Shown here piece by piece: positions 42,662 through 51,536 of a DNA stretch of 64,000 nucleotides. This stretch comes from Rufibacter hautae (GTDB taxonomy: Bacteria > Bacteroidota > Bacteroidia > Cytophagales > Hymenobacteraceae), in NCBI RefSeq assembly GCF_008271695.1, contig NZ_VKKY01000003.1, positions 682,001 to 746,000 on the forward strand, written 5' to 3'. Both the position numbers and the translations under genes were made by a program. How positions within the stretch are numbered: position 1 is the stretch's first letter; every line of letters starts with the position of its first letter. The notes beneath the pieces were generated by a model. The model was not told where the DNA came from. It saw nothing but the letters and a program-made list of their open reading frames with translations, and made no database searches.

Positions 42662-44968
42662 ATGCTGAAAAAGATTTATAGTTTACTTCTTATTGGTTGC
42701 CTGGGCTTGTCAATGAACGCTCGCGCCGATGAAGGCATGTGGTTGCCGCTGCTGGTGAAGCGCCTCAACCACGTGGATATGCAGAAGCAAGGCCTGCAAT
42801 TGACCGCTGAGGAAATTTACAACGTGAACAACGCCAGCCTTAAAGACGCCATCGTGCAGTTTGGGGGTTTTTGTACCGGTGAGTTCGTGTCTAAGGAAGG
42901 CCTTTTGCTCACGAATCATCACTGCGGCTACGATGCCATCGCGTCTAACTCCACCCCGCAGGACGACATCCTGAAGAACGGATTCTGGGCCATGACCCGC
43001 CAACAGGAAAAGAAAAACGAAGGCCTTTTCGTAGACATCCTGGTGCGCATGGAAGACGTAACCGGTCAGGTTTTACAAGGCATCACGCCGCAGACCGCAG
43101 AGCAGGAGCGTACCAAACTGGTTGCCGAGCGTTCCAAATCCCTCGCCGATGCCGCCAAAAACAACGGCCAGTACGTAGCGTACGTGCGCGATTTCTTCAA
43201 TGGCAACGAGTTCTACATGTTCGTGTACGAGCGTTTCTCTGATGTGCGCCTGGTAGGAACCCCGCCGGAGAGCATCGGAAAATTCGGGGGCGACACCGAC
43301 AACTGGATGTGGCCGCGCCACACCGGCGACTTCTCCATGTTTCGGGTGTACATGAGCCCAGACGGCAAACCCGCCGAGTACTCTGAGAAGAACGTGCCGT
43401 ATCGTCCTAAGCACCACCTGCCCGTGTCCATGAGCAACGTGAAAGAAGGCGATTTCGCCATGGTTTTCGGATTCCCGGGCAGAACTACGCGCTTCATGGC
43501 CGGTTCTGGTCTGAGCATGGCCGTGGAGCAGTCTAACCCCGCCCGTATCAAACTGCGTGAGCGCCGCCTGGCTTTGATGAAAGAAGCTATGGATGCCTCT
43601 TCGGCTGACCGGCTGAAACTGGCTTCCAATTACGCCAGCATCAGCAACTACTACAAATACTACATCGGGCAGAACGAAGGCATCAAGCGCATGAAAACGC
43701 TGGACAAGAAAGCCGCCGAGGAGAAAGCCTTCCAGGAGTGGGCCAATGGCTACGCCAACCGCAAAGGCCTTTATGGTACGGCCCTGACGGATATCAATGC
43801 TTCGTATGCCGGACAACGCACTTACAACTTATCAGCTATCTACCGCTCCGAGGCTGCTTTGGCTCCGCAGTTGATCGCGCATGCCTACCAGTACACGCCG
43901 CTGTACAATATGCTCAAAGCCGGTAACGTGGACAAAGCCAAACTGCAGGAATTGGTAACGGCCTACAAAGACATGAACAAGGAGTTCTACGCGAGCTACG
44001 TGCCTTCCTCTGACCAGAAGATCTTCGCCGAGCTGATGCAGATGTACTACAACGATGTGCCCAAAGCGCAGCACGCCGATATCTTCAAAGACCTGACGTC
44101 TACCTACAAAGGCGATTTCAAGAAGTGGGCCGCCGATGTGTACAGCAAATCGCTGCTTTCTTCTGAAGCCAAAGCCAACGCGTTTTTGGCCAATCCTACG
44201 CAAAAGGCCCTGGAAACAGACCCGGCATTCAAGTTCATGCGCGCGGTGCAAACGAACTACCAGGACAACATCCTGCCGAAGCTGAACGAGTACAACGCCG
44301 CTCTGGGCAAAGCCAACCGCCTGTACGTGGCCGGCCTCCGCGAAATGCACCCAGACAAAGTGTTCTACCCCGACGCGAACTCCACGCTTCGCCTGAGCTA
44401 CGGAACCGTGCAAGACTACGAGCCCAAAGACGGCGTGCGGTATAAGTATTATACCACCATGCAAGGCATCGCGGAGAAAGAAGACCCTACCAACCCCGAG
44501 TTCGTGGTGCCGGCCAAACTGATGGAACTGTACCGCAAGAAAGACTACGGTCGCTACGGCGAGAACGGCGAGTTGCGCGTGGGCTTCATCACCAACAACG
44601 ACATCACCGGCGGTAACTCCGGTTCTCCGGTCATAAACGGCCGCGGCGAATTGATGGGCCTTGCCTTTGACGGCAACTGGGAAGCCATGACCGGTGACCT
44701 GGTGTTTGACCCCGAGTACAAGCGCTGCATCAACGTAGACATCAAGTACGTGCTCTTCGTGATTGATAAACTCTCCGGCGCCGGGCACCTGGTGAACGAG
44801 ATGACCCTGGTAGACAAAGGCAATCCCAACACCACCTTCAACCCCGCCATCAATGACGTGAAGATGGACGGCAAGATGGAGATTGAGACGCCGGAAGGCC
44901 AAATCAAAATCAAGAAGAAAAAGAACGAGACCAAGATCAAAAAAGAAACAAAAAAGCAGAACAGCTAA
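42662..44968 (+). CDS. S46 family dipeptidyl peptidase, DPP7-like
   Basis: Periplasmic serine exopeptidase that removes dipeptides from the N-terminus, used in peptide nutrition. The 768-residue protein has a signal peptide (about 1-22, ending NARA), catalytic His87 in TNHHCGYD, the DNWMWPRHTGDFS segment with the catalytic Asp, and Ser653 in GGNSGSPV. The residue 18 after the Ser is Gly671; DPP7 has Gly here and the Asp/Glu-specific DPP11 has Arg, so a preference for hydrophobic P1 residues is inferred. The C-terminus is a Lys-rich tail of about 25 residues (KIKKKKNETKIKKETKK) not usual in the family. Followed at once by a palindrome copy and a strong terminator. Confidence 0.93.
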   Translation: MLKKIYSLLLIGCLGLSMNARADEGMWLPLLVKRLNHVDMQKQGLQLTAEEIYNVNNASLKDAIVQFGGFCTGEFVSKEGLLLTNHHCGYDAIASNSTPQDDILKNGFWAMTRQQEKKNEGLFVDILVRMEDVTGQVLQGITPQTAEQERTKLVAERSKSLADAAKNNGQYVAYVRDFFNGNEFYMFVYERFSDVRLVGTPPESIGKFGGDTDNWMWPRHTGDFSMFRVYMSPDGKPAEYSEKNVPYRPKHHLPVSMSNVKEGDFAMVFGFPGRTTRFMAGSGLSMAVEQSNPARIKLRERRLALMKEAMDASSADRLKLASNYASISNYYKYYIGQNEGIKRMKTLDKKAAEEKAFQEWANGYANRKGLYGTALTDINASYAGQRTYNLSAIYRSEAALAPQLIAHAYQYTPLYNMLKAGNVDKAKLQELVTAYKDMNKEFYASYVPSSDQKIFAELMQMYYNDVPKAQHADIFKDLTSTYKGDFKKWAADVYSKSLLSSEAKANAFLANPTQKALETDPAFKFMRAVQTNYQDNILPKLNEYNAALGKANRLYVAGLREMHPDKVFYPDANSTLRLSYGTVQDYEPKDGVRYKYYTTMQGIAEKEDPTNPEFVVPAKLMELYRKKDYGRYGENGELRVGFITNNDITGGNSGSPVINGRGELMGLAFDGNWEAMTGDLVFDPEYKRCINVDIKYVLFVIDKLSGAGHLVNEMTLVDKGNPNTTFNPAINDVKMDGKMEIETPEGQIKIKKKKNETKIKKETKKQNS

Positions 44969-44971
44969 GCC

Positions 44972-45006
44972 GTTTCGAGCCTCTTTTTTGAAAAACACAC
45001 AAAAAC
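44972..45006. repeat. Dispersed 36-bp palindrome, copy 24
   Basis: GTTTCGAGCCTC left, ACACAAAAAC right; starts 3 bp after the S46 stop. Confidence 0.5.
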
Positions 45007-45035
45007 GCCCGGAGAGCATCTCTCCGGGCGTTTTT
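45001..45035 (+). terminator. S46 peptidase terminator
   Basis: Stem AAAAACGCCCGGAGAG / CTCTCCGGGCGTTTTT with a 3-nt CAT loop. Confidence 0.88.
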
Positions 45036-45114
45036 GTTTCTATCTGATAGAAGAAGGCTGTCCTTTATGCCAAGGCTAGAGGATTCTTGAAACTTATCCG
45101 TGCGGTGAAATAAT

Positions 45115-45318
45115 CTACTTGCAATGCACGTAGCAAAGCACCTGCTCGCACTTACCCCATTGTCGGTTCTTGCACTGTTTACCGGTTGATTTGGCAGTGG
45201 CCGTGCATTGCGGGTTGTAGACGGTAGCAGCGTCAGTGGAGGGTTGGGAGGGCGCTGAAAAGGACAGAAGGAACCCCAAAGTAACAGTGGAAGTAATAGC
45301 GGTAAAAATTCTTTTCAT
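45115..45318 (-). CDS. Tiny secreted Cys-rich protein
   Basis: A 67-residue protein: signal peptide (about 1-22, TLGFLLSFSA), then a short domain with five Cys and one His in the pattern QCTATAKSTGKQCKNRQWGKC...CYVHC. This resembles the small zinc-binding motif C-x-A-x-T-K-K-G-x-x-C-x-R...Y-C-x-x-H found in DUF5763-type proteins. Function unknown. A stand-alone gene. Confidence 0.55.
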   Translation of the reverse strand: MKRIFTAITSTVTLGFLLSFSAPSQPSTDAATVYNPQCTATAKSTGKQCKNRQWGKCEQVLCYVHCK

Positions 45319-45440
45319 AGTTCTGATAAAGTAGGAGAAAGCTGAACAATTGCGCGTATAAATATAGTAAAACTAAATATTTAAGTACTACCATTTTGAA
45401 ACGAGATTCGTAAAGTAGAAGCCCACCATGTCCTCTGCCT

Positions 45441-46277
45441 ATGCCACGACTGCTACGCTTGTGTCTGCTTATCTCTTTACTGTACAATCCCTTCTCCGCA
45501 AAGGGTCAAATGGGCAATGCAACCGTAGGTGCCAGAGGCGTAAGCCTGGGCGGGGCCGCCGTTACCTTACCCGATGTCTGGGCCTTGAGCAATAATCCGG
45601 CGGGCATCGCCGCTTTGAAAAGCCTGGAACTGGGTGCCTATGCCCATAATCGGTTTTCTATCAAAGAACTCACTACGGTAGGTTTGCTGGCGGTTTACCC
45701 AACGGCTAAGTATGGGACCATCGGGGTGGAGGTGCAGCGTTTCGGGGGAGAGCTGTACAATGAGCAACGGCTGGGCATTGGGCTGGCGCATCAGTTAGGC
45801 GTAGTGCGGTTGGGCTTAAAGGCCGATCTGCTGCAGGTGCGGGTGAAAGAATGGGGCAGCCGCAAAGCCGTGGCCCTGAGCATGGGCCTGCAGTCAGATT
45901 TGCTGCCGAAACTCACCTTTGGGGCGCACATCTACAACCTGAACCAAGCCAAACTGGCGCAGTTTGAAGACGAGCGCGTACCCACGGTCATGAAGATCGG
46001 GCTGAGTTACCAGGCTGCTACCAAGGTGCTGCTGGTGCTGGAGGCCGAGAAAGAACTGGCGTTTCCGGTGGCGGTGAAAGGCGGGGTGGAGTACCGGGTA
46101 ATGCCGGCCTTGGGACTACGCACCGGTTTCAACACCGGCACTAGATCGGGCACCGCTGGCGTGGATATCAAGTTCAAGCAGTTCCAGGTGGCCTACGCCT
46201 TGGGGGCGCAGAACCAATTGGGCATGAGCAACTACCTCTCAATTGGCTACAAGCTGGAGAAGGAGAAGAGGCCATGA
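45441..46277 (+). CDS. PorV/PorQ-like outer membrane beta-barrel protein
   Basis: A 278-residue protein: signal peptide (about 1-22, ending AKG), then a conserved N-terminal hatch region GNATVGARGVSLGGAAVTLPDVWALSNNPAGIAAL, shared by PorV, PorQ and FadL-like barrels, and about ten amphipathic strands ending LSIGYKLEKE. PorV and PorQ help type IX secretion at the outer membrane; this one is shorter and may be a relative with another role. Its stop overlaps the start of the HhH-barrel gene by 4 bp (ATGA), so the two proteins are made together and probably work together. Confidence 0.65.
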   Translation: MPRLLRLCLLISLLYNPFSAKGQMGNATVGARGVSLGGAAVTLPDVWALSNNPAGIAALKSLELGAYAHNRFSIKELTTVGLLAVYPTAKYGTIGVEVQRFGGELYNEQRLGIGLAHQLGVVRLGLKADLLQVRVKEWGSRKAVALSMGLQSDLLPKLTFGAHIYNLNQAKLAQFEDERVPTVMKIGLSYQAATKVLLVLEAEKELAFPVAVKGGVEYRVMPALGLRTGFNTGTRSGTAGVDIKFKQFQVAYALGAQNQLGMSNYLSIGYKLEKEKRP

Positions 46278-48355
46278 AGTATGGTTTTTGGCTCATTTTC
46301 CTGATGATAGGCCTGAAACAGGTAGCTGCCGGACAGGAAATTCCGCGCCCGCCCGTGGATGTGGAACTGCTGGTGCAGGAACTCTTCGCGCAGCAGGACG
46401 ATGAAAACTCCGTGGCCTACGAAGATCTTTACGAAACGCTGCTCCAGTACTACCGCCAGCCCTTGGACCTGAATCGCGCCTCCCGAGAGGAACTCCGCAG
46501 CCTGTGGCTTCTCTCCGAAGGGCAGATTTCTGCGCTGTTGCAGCACATCCAAGAAAACGGCCGCCTTTTGAGTCTCTATGAACTGCAGTCGGTGCCCGGC
46601 TTTGATCTGATCTCTATCCGAAGGTTGCTGCCTTTTGTAACCGTGCAATCTTTGGGTCAGATAGGTCAGAGATCCTGGCAAGAACGCCTGAAAAATGCCG
46701 ATAACCATTCGCTCTTGCTTCGGTATGACCGCACGGTGCAGGAGCGACGTGGCTACACGCCTCCCGAGGGCCGCTCAACCACCCGCTACCTCGGCTCCCC
46801 AGATAAGTTTCTGTTGCGTTACCGCCTCAGCCACCCGCGGGATTTCAGCTTTGGCGTCACCGCCGAGAAGGATGCAGGCGAGTCGTTCACGTGGAACCCC
46901 GGGCAGCGGGTTTACGGCTTCGATTTCCTTTCGGCGCACGCCCAATTATATGACCGGGGCGCTTTCAAGACCATCGCCCTGGGCGATTACCAACTGCAGT
47001 TTGGTCAGGGCTTGCTACTCTCCAGCGGCTTCAGTGTGGGCAAAGGAGGGGAGACCATCACCACTATCCGGCGCAGTCAACTAGGCATCAGGCCCCATAC
47101 CTCTACCCTGGAAGCGAACTTTTTCCGGGGTGCGGCCGCTACCCACCGCTGGAAAAGGCTAGAAACCACCTTGTTCTATTCTAACCGCCGGGTAGATGCC
47201 TCCGCGGGAGACGTACCGGCAGAGGATTCCACCACTGCCACCTTGGGCGGACTACAAACCTCGGGGCTGCACCGCACACCCACCGAGCTGGCGAACCGAC
47301 AGCGGGCGTGGGAGCAAGTTATGGGCGCAAACGTCACCTACCGGAATCCTACGCAAACCTTCAGCCTTGGCTTCACCGGCCTGCATACTATGTTTGATCT
47401 GGCGCTGCAACCTCGCCCCGAGCCGTACAACCTGTTTACCTTCAGCGGAACCCGGAATATGGTAGCCGGATTGCACTATAGCTATCTGTGGCAGAACCTA
47501 AATTTCTTCGGAGAGACGGCCTTGTCTGGTACCGGTGGTTTGGGAACCGTGAACGGGCTTTTGGCGAGCCTTTCAGAGAAAGTGGAAGTTTCCCTGTTGT
47601 ATCGCTATTACGCCCGGGACTTCCAAACGCTGTATGGAGCGGCTTTCGGGGAGGGCAGCCGGAACCAGAATGAGAGCGGCTTGTACACCGGCCTGAAAGT
47701 CAGGTTAAGTGACCGCTGGCAACTCACCGGTTACTATGACCGCTTTTCCTTTCCGTGGCTCCGCTACCGGGTAGATGCCCCCTCTGATGGGGAGGAATAC
47801 CTGCTGCGTCTGCAGTTCATGCCGTCTAAAACCACCCTTCTCTACGGCCAATACCAGTACGAGCGCAAAGCCCGCAATGAAACCGTAGAAAGTGAGTCCC
47901 TGCGGCAAGTCACCGATACGAACGCCCACAGGTTCCTGCTGCTCCTGGATGTTAGCCCTTTGCCTTCCCTGCGCCTGCGTTCCAGAGTGCAGGCCAGTAG
48001 GTTCAGGCAAAGTGGCCCCGTCCGCACCGGCTTTTTCGCGGCGCAGGATGTGAGTTGGGAGTATAACAATACCCGCCTGAGTGCGCGCTACGCCCTCTTT
48101 GATACCGATGATTACGATACCCGCCTTTACGCGCCGGAACAAGATGTGCTCTACGGATTCTCCATTCCAGCTTTTGCCGGTCAGGGTACCCGGGTCTACT
48201 TGCTGGCCCAACAGCGCCTCACCCGCCACTTGGATGCCTGGTTCAAGCTCAGCCACACGCATTACCGCGGACAGAGCACCATCGGCTCTGGCCTGGAGCA
48301 GATCCAAGGTCCCCAGCGCACCGATGTCCGGCTTCAGGTCCGCTACCGTTTTTAG
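46274..48355 (+). CDS. Exported helix-hairpin-helix protein with outer-membrane barrel
   Basis: A 693-residue protein: signal peptide (about 1-20, MKYGFWLIFLMIGLKQVAAG), an acidic linker, a ComEA-like helix-hairpin-helix region (about 60-115, LDLNRASREELRSLWLLS and LYELQSVPGFD), and about 550 residues of alternating beta strands rich in Tyr and Arg that end in QVRYRF, the C-terminal aromatic of outer-membrane barrels. HhH domains usually bind DNA; at the cell surface this could mean DNA uptake, but that is inference. Its signal-peptide codons overlap one palindrome copy and its stop codon lies inside another. Confidence 0.7.
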   Translation: MKYGFWLIFLMIGLKQVAAGQEIPRPPVDVELLVQELFAQQDDENSVAYEDLYETLLQYYRQPLDLNRASREELRSLWLLSEGQISALLQHIQENGRLLSLYELQSVPGFDLISIRRLLPFVTVQSLGQIGQRSWQERLKNADNHSLLLRYDRTVQERRGYTPPEGRSTTRYLGSPDKFLLRYRLSHPRDFSFGVTAEKDAGESFTWNPGQRVYGFDFLSAHAQLYDRGAFKTIALGDYQLQFGQGLLLSSGFSVGKGGETITTIRRSQLGIRPHTSTLEANFFRGAAATHRWKRLETTLFYSNRRVDASAGDVPAEDSTTATLGGLQTSGLHRTPTELANRQRAWEQVMGANVTYRNPTQTFSLGFTGLHTMFDLALQPRPEPYNLFTFSGTRNMVAGLHYSYLWQNLNFFGETALSGTGGLGTVNGLLASLSEKVEVSLLYRYYARDFQTLYGAAFGEGSRNQNESGLYTGLKVRLSDRWQLTGYYDRFSFPWLRYRVDAPSDGEEYLLRLQFMPSKTTLLYGQYQYERKARNETVESESLRQVTDTNAHRFLLLLDVSPLPSLRLRSRVQASRFRQSGPVRTGFFAAQDVSWEYNNTRLSARYALFDTDDYDTRLYAPEQDVLYGFSIPAFAGQGTRVYLLAQQRLTRHLDAWFKLSHTHYRGQSTIGSGLEQIQGPQRTDVRLQVRYRF
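46284..46319. repeat. Dispersed 36-bp palindrome, copy 25, inside the signal-peptide codons
   Basis: GTTTTTGG left, TTTTCCTGA centre, AGGCCTGAAAC right, exactly 36 bp, within codons 4-15 of the HhH-barrel gene. Confidence 0.55.
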
Positions 48356-48383
48356 GCTGTTTTTAGGAAATCAGGTCTGAAAT
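48348..48383. repeat. Dispersed 36-bp palindrome, copy 26, supplying a stop codon
   Basis: Begins GTTTTTAGGC; the TAG in it is the stop codon of the HhH-barrel gene. The convergent gene stops 8 bp beyond. Confidence 0.6.
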
Positions 48384-48391
48384 GGAAATTG

Positions 48392-49936
48392 CTATTTGAC
48401 AAGGTTGGGACGAAGAGCACCTTGAGGTGTGCCCGCCACAAAATCCGCCTTCGGAAAAGGAGCGGGGGTAATCTGATACAGGTAGAAGAAATGATGGGTG
48501 ATGTTAGGCGCATCAAAACGAGCCAGTAATTTCACTGGGTAAGGATACCAATTCAAGTCAATTTCCTGCGATGAGACCAAGACAACGCGCCTGCTTTCCC
48601 TCTGTGCTAAAGCTTTTGCCCAATCCAGCAGTTGGTAGAGGGTTAACTCATTTTCCTCCGGACTGTTTGGTTGAAAAAAAGTAGTGGGAGTTAACGTCGG
48701 CAGGTAAAGAATCGGCTTGCCGTAGTAAGCCACAATGGAGGATAGAATGATGTCGTCTTCCAGAACAACCAGGTCAGTTGACGGTACTTGCGCCTGCAAG
48801 TAAGCCGCCGTTTGCTTGGCAGGGTGAAAAGGATGCTGGATGTCCATGGCTAGCGCATAAATGCCTACCCCAAACTGGATGAAAGTAGCCAGGAATAGAA
48901 GTTTTTGTAGTTGTTTAAAGGAAATCAGGGCAGGTGTGGAGGTGCCCTGGTGGTAGCTTAGCAGCCAACTAAATGCCAGGGTAAAGACAAAATAATGCCC
49001 AAAGTGCCGAAGGCTGCCCATGTATTTAAACGCGAAGAACAGGGTAAGCAGCATAAAAAGCGCTACCAATGGCAAGAACAGGCGTTTCACCGGCATAAAA
49101 CACCGAAGTACAAAAGCGACAATAGCCACTGAGAGAACAGCTTCGCAGGTATACCCAATTAAGGAGGGAGTTAAGATGTAGGAATTCCAGAATTCAACAA
49201 CGAAGTGCGGAATGGGAAAGAATGCCTGCCAAGGCCTGGTGGCAGATCTGAGATTCACCATGACCAACTCACCCTCAGACGGCCTGATCATGCTGTACAG
49301 CGAATAAATAAAGCCCAGAGCCCATATGCCTAATCCTAGCCATTTTTTCAGAGGAGAGATGGTTAGTGATTGTGGCGCATCTTTCCAGAAACCAAATGCC
49401 TCGGAAAACAGCATAAGGCCCATGACCCCAGAAAAGAAAAGCCCAAAGAGATGGGTTTGCGCATTGAGTACCAACATAAGTAAGAAGAAGTACCAATGGG
49501 AGAACCGCTTGGGGTAGAGGACACAAATAAGGAAAGTGGTGAACAGTTCCAGCGCATAAAGCCTGCTGATCATGCCGTACTCAAACAACCCGTAGTATCC
49601 AAAACAGAACAGCAGCCGCACTAGCCAATGAAATGGGGCATACCGCAGGAAAACAAATACAAACCCCACAGCAAATATGAACTGTGCTGCCTGTAAAGCC
49701 AGTAATTCATGGGTGAACCTGGTTCCTATAAACAAAAGGCTATACCACAGGTTCGGGTGCCCTTCATACACTTTGTTGTTTAATAGTTCAGTATAAGAAT
49801 CACTGTACAGGGCCAAGAGCCAGGGTTCGGTTTCATCAAACCAAAGTTCATGGTGCTGCATAAGCCAAGCCAGCAACAAGGCGTAAAGCAAGGTGAAGGA
49901 AATGGTAAAAGACCAGTTGCGAGAGAGAGGGCGCAT
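48392..49936 (-). CDS. GT-C-type multi-span membrane protein, paralogue 1
   Basis: A 514-residue polytopic membrane protein with about eleven hydrophobic segments. The first loop has HHELWFDETEPWLLAL, an acidic motif where GT-C glycosyltransferases (PMT/ArnT type) keep their catalytic Asp/Glu, followed by EGHPNLWYSLLFIG. The C-terminal 120 residues are soluble (LVVLEDDIILSSIVAYYGKPI). Probably transfers a sugar from a polyprenyl carrier. The Met at 49936 is chosen because 49978 adds only a polar non-conserved stretch. Paralogue of the upstream gene in the same operon. Confidence 0.7.
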   Translation of the reverse strand: MRPLSRNWSFTISFTLLYALLLAWLMQHHELWFDETEPWLLALYSDSYTELLNNKVYEGHPNLWYSLLFIGTRFTHELLALQAAQFIFAVGFVFVFLRYAPFHWLVRLLFCFGYYGLFEYGMISRLYALELFTTFLICVLYPKRFSHWYFFLLMLVLNAQTHLFGLFFSGVMGLMLFSEAFGFWKDAPQSLTISPLKKWLGLGIWALGFIYSLYSMIRPSEGELVMVNLRSATRPWQAFFPIPHFVVEFWNSYILTPSLIGYTCEAVLSVAIVAFVLRCFMPVKRLFLPLVALFMLLTLFFAFKYMGSLRHFGHYFVFTLAFSWLLSYHQGTSTPALISFKQLQKLLFLATFIQFGVGIYALAMDIQHPFHPAKQTAAYLQAQVPSTDLVVLEDDIILSSIVAYYGKPILYLPTLTPTTFFQPNSPEENELTLYQLLDWAKALAQRESRRVVLVSSQEIDLNWYPYPVKLLARFDAPNITHHFFYLYQITPAPFPKADFVAGTPQGALRPNLVK

Positions 49937-49979
49937 TTGTTTGACCTTACATGATTTTTTCCTAGAGGGTAAACACAAA

Positions 49980-51530
49980 TCACTCCGCTTTAACGGAGGG
50001 GTATTCAGCTGTCATCTGCTTCGGAGCAATTGTGAGGGGATTGATTTTGTACACGAAGAAAGCAAAAGGTGTGATGGCGTCTCCCCGGAAGATGGCCATT
50101 GGTTCCACTGGAATGAAAGCCCATTGATAAGGCAACTCAAATCGGCAAACAAGGATTACAGGAGTGTTTCTCTGTTGTGCCAAGGCTAAGGCCCAGTCCA
50201 ATATAATATAAGGGCGTAGGTCATTCACTTCATTGGGGTCAAGGGTGTAGAAACTTTTGAGGTTGCCTTTGGGCAAATTATAGATAGGCTTCCCTAAGTA
50301 CGCTGTGATATTGGATGAAACAACTCCTTCATCAGTGGCAAGTGTATAGGTAGGGGGCAAGGATCTTAGGAAGGTGGCTACCTTCTTGCCCACAAAAAAT
50401 GGGTGTTGCCAATCCAGTGCCAAAGCATATACCCCGGCAATTACTTGAAAGAACGCTGCTGTTACTAAAAGCGCACGAAACACTGGAGTAAGCTTCTGTT
50501 GAAAAGGTATTGAGGGGGAGATACCAGTCTGGGTATAGTATGTCTTAATCCAAAGAAAGGCAATCGTGAAAAAGAAGAAGTGGGCATGGTGCCTCATACT
50601 GCCTTCCATTTTAAGCACGAAAAGACAGAAGGAGGCAAAAAACAGTAAGAAGAGAGAGAGTAATAGCCGCTTTGTGCGGTAGAACACCCCACAGAGTATT
50701 ACTAAGATAATAGCGGACAATAGTATTTCATACCTCGTAGGCAGGTAGGAGGTGTTCCAGAAAGTAGTAGTGAAATTGGGTACAGGAACAAAGGCTTGCC
50801 AGACCCGCGCCGCAGCTTGGTAAAGATAGTAAGGATGAAATTGAGTGAAGGCAGATTCGTTTGTCTCATTGGGCCGTACCATGCTCCAGAGTGAGAATAG
50901 ATAACCTGCCGCCAAGATAATAGCACCTGCGGTTATTTGTAAGAAAGAAGGGGCCTCCCAGTTTGGCGAATCTTTCCAAATTCGAAGAGCTTCTGAAAAC
51001 AGAAGTAACCCTAAGACACCTGCCATGAAAAAACCAAAAAGGTTGGTTTGGGCCAGCAAGACAAGTAGCGTAAGGTACCAATACCAATGGGAGAAGCGCT
51101 TTGGGTAAAAGGTGCAAACCAGAAACAGAAAAAACAATTCAATGGCGTAAAGCCGACTTAAAATCCCGTACTCAAACAGCCCATAGTACCCAAAGCAAAC
51201 CAATAGCCTGAAAACCTTGGGAAAAGGGGAAAAACTAAGGAAGACAAATACAAAGCTTACCGCAAAAATACCCTGCGTGACTTGTAGAACCTTGAGGTTT
51301 GAAGTGAATTTAGTGATAATGAACAATAAACTATACCACAGATTTGGATGGCCTTCAAAGCGCTTATTGTAAAGTAATTCGCCATATGTGTCGCTGTACA
51401 GGGCCAGTAGCCAGGGTTCCGTTTCATCAAACCACATCTCATGATTCTGCATGAGCCAGGCAAGCAGTATGCCATACAGTAAGGTAAAACCTATCGCAAA
51501 GGAGTTATCCCGGATAAAAGCGCGCATCAT
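49980..51530 (-). CDS. GT-C-type multi-span membrane protein, paralogue 2
   Basis: A 516-residue protein with the same plan as its downstream neighbour: NHEMWFDETEPWLLALYSDTYGELL in the first loop, FEGHPNLWYSLLF, FCFGYYGLFEYGxxSRLYA-like central motif and a soluble C-terminal part with LATDEGVVSSNITAYLGKPIYNLP. Similarity to paralogue 1 runs over the whole length, so they arose by tandem duplication. Starts 6 bp after the stop of the flavoprotein gene. Confidence 0.7.
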   Translation of the reverse strand: MMRAFIRDNSFAIGFTLLYGILLAWLMQNHEMWFDETEPWLLALYSDTYGELLYNKRFEGHPNLWYSLLFIITKFTSNLKVLQVTQGIFAVSFVFVFLSFSPFPKVFRLLVCFGYYGLFEYGILSRLYAIELFFLFLVCTFYPKRFSHWYWYLTLLVLLAQTNLFGFFMAGVLGLLLFSEALRIWKDSPNWEAPSFLQITAGAIILAAGYLFSLWSMVRPNETNESAFTQFHPYYLYQAAARVWQAFVPVPNFTTTFWNTSYLPTRYEILLSAIILVILCGVFYRTKRLLLSLFLLFFASFCLFVLKMEGSMRHHAHFFFFTIAFLWIKTYYTQTGISPSIPFQQKLTPVFRALLVTAAFFQVIAGVYALALDWQHPFFVGKKVATFLRSLPPTYTLATDEGVVSSNITAYLGKPIYNLPKGNLKSFYTLDPNEVNDLRPYIILDWALALAQQRNTPVILVCRFELPYQWAFIPVEPMAIFRGDAITPFAFFVYKINPLTIAPKQMTAEYPSVKAE

Positions 51531-51536
51531 TTGGTC

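Noticed and set aside
43832-45019. 395-codon minus-strand open frame
   Set aside because: Antisense to the S46 peptidase gene; His/Val-rich shadow of its codons.
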